From CAYNWT01 sp964450955 (GTDB lineage: Bacteria > Planctomycetota > Planctomycetia > Planctomycetales > Planctomycetaceae), in the NCBI GenBank assembly GCA_964450955.1, contig CAYVFI010000040.1, positions 1-60,930 of the forward strand: a stretch of DNA of 60,930 nucleotides, read 5' to 3'. Shown piece by piece: positions 60,568 to 60,930 of this stretch. Every line of letters begins with the position of its first letter. Positions within the stretch are counted from its first letter, which is position 1. Both the position numbers and the translations under genes were made by a program. The notes under the pieces were generated by a model. That model worked only from the letters and a program-made list of their open reading frames with translations, was not told the origin of the DNA and ran no database searches.

Positions 60568-60930
60568 CCCGGCACCACGGTCGTAGTGGACAAGGCCCAG
60601 CACCACGGTCGTAGTGGACGAGGCCACGAGTCCCAAGGGTCCTGCCCCTGTACGAAGCACCTCTCGGCAGAGAGGAGCGACCAAAGCCCACACGAAGCAC
60701 AACAGGTCACCTCTCCCCCTTCTGGGGGAGAGGTCGGGCTCTCAGGCCCGGGCGAGGGGGCAGCGCGTGGTCGGGTGTCAGCAATGACAAATGTGAAATA
60801 GGAAATGACAAATTGACCGTGAGAAATTTGCCATTGGTTATTTGTCAATTCTCATTTGTCAGCGGTTGCGCTTGCCCCTCTCCCGCGGCTGAGACCGCGA
60901 CCTCTCCCGCAAGCGGGAGAGGTGACTGGT
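60568..60930. repeat. Cluster of dispersed palindromes at the right end
   Basis: Non-coding. It contains a 28-bp tandem pair built on GCACCACGGTCGTAGTGGAC (near 60572 and 60600). The second unit runs into a 23-mer (60611-60633) identical to the terminal repeat of the 208-bp element at 1-416. Perfect hairpins follow: ACCTCTCCCCC with GGGGGAGAGGT (60709-60719, 60724-60734), and CCTCTCCCGC with GCGGGAGAGG (60901-60910, 60913-60922). An AT-rich imperfect inverted repeat, TGACAAATG with CATTTGTCA, spans 60785-60861. Confidence 0.75.

Overview
The window looks like a stretch of chromosome from a planctomycete (Planctomycetota). No rRNA gene is present to confirm this. The support is indirect: a planctomycete-style cytochrome c protein that joins a zinc-ribbon N-terminus to two CxxCH haem motifs, a PEP-CTERM secreted protein, many Sec- and Tat-exported beta-propellers and hydrolases, small membrane proteins with an N-terminal NPY motif, and abundant dispersed palindromes. 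I saw no phage, CRISPR array, rRNA or tRNA gene.

Layout. 1-416 is a tandem pair of a 208-bp element with terminal inverted repeats, abutting a Ski2-like helicase (minus strand). A 100-N assembly gap (3209-3308) sits between two copies of a second palindromic repeat. 3.5-7.3 kb holds an exported esterase, a membrane-anchored TPR-like protein and an RluA-family pseudouridine synthase. 7.5-13.0 kb has an NHL propeller, two small membrane proteins, a XerC/D recombinase, a PQQ-type propeller and a citrate-synthase-like protein that has lost its catalytic residues. 13.1-15.5 kb (minus) is a compact run: EamA transporter, redoxin, small membrane protein, unknown protein, small membrane protein, with two GTGA overlaps. 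15.7-24.3 kb (plus) has an M28 peptidase, an exported FAD oxidoreductase translationally coupled to a membrane FMN/4Fe-4S protein, a rhodanese, a 66-nt pure G/C tract and a hybrid histidine kinase. 24.6-34 kb contains a Cys-rich repeat protein, a decayed plsC gene, a PEP-CTERM protein, a GT-C-like membrane protein, a beta-lactamase-fold protein, a SulP transporter and a glycosylasparaginase-type hydrolase. 34-45 kb has the cytochrome protein, an RND permease, a DUF533 protein and two SPFH proteins. 45-50.4 kb is mostly housekeeping: argF, rph, an FMN reductase, lipA and a LipB homologue, followed at 50.5 kb by smpB. 51-58 kb has an esterase, a solute-binding lipoprotein, an HtrA protease, a short Hsp70, a peptidase remnant and an HD hydrolase. 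58.3-60.6 kb is pyrB overlapped by a dihydroorotase homologue lacking most metal ligands. The window ends in repeats, including the same 23-mer that bounds the element at the left end.

Three themes recur. First, several enzyme homologues lack key residues: the citrate-synthase-like, LipB-like, beta-lactamase-fold and dihydroorotase-like proteins. Second, a short N-terminal [N/S]PY motif appears in six otherwise unrelated membrane or membrane-associated proteins. Third, the FAD oxidoreductase and FMN/Fe-S membrane protein look like an extracytoplasmic electron-transfer pair. All function calls come from reading the translated sequence and motifs by eye; no database search was run.
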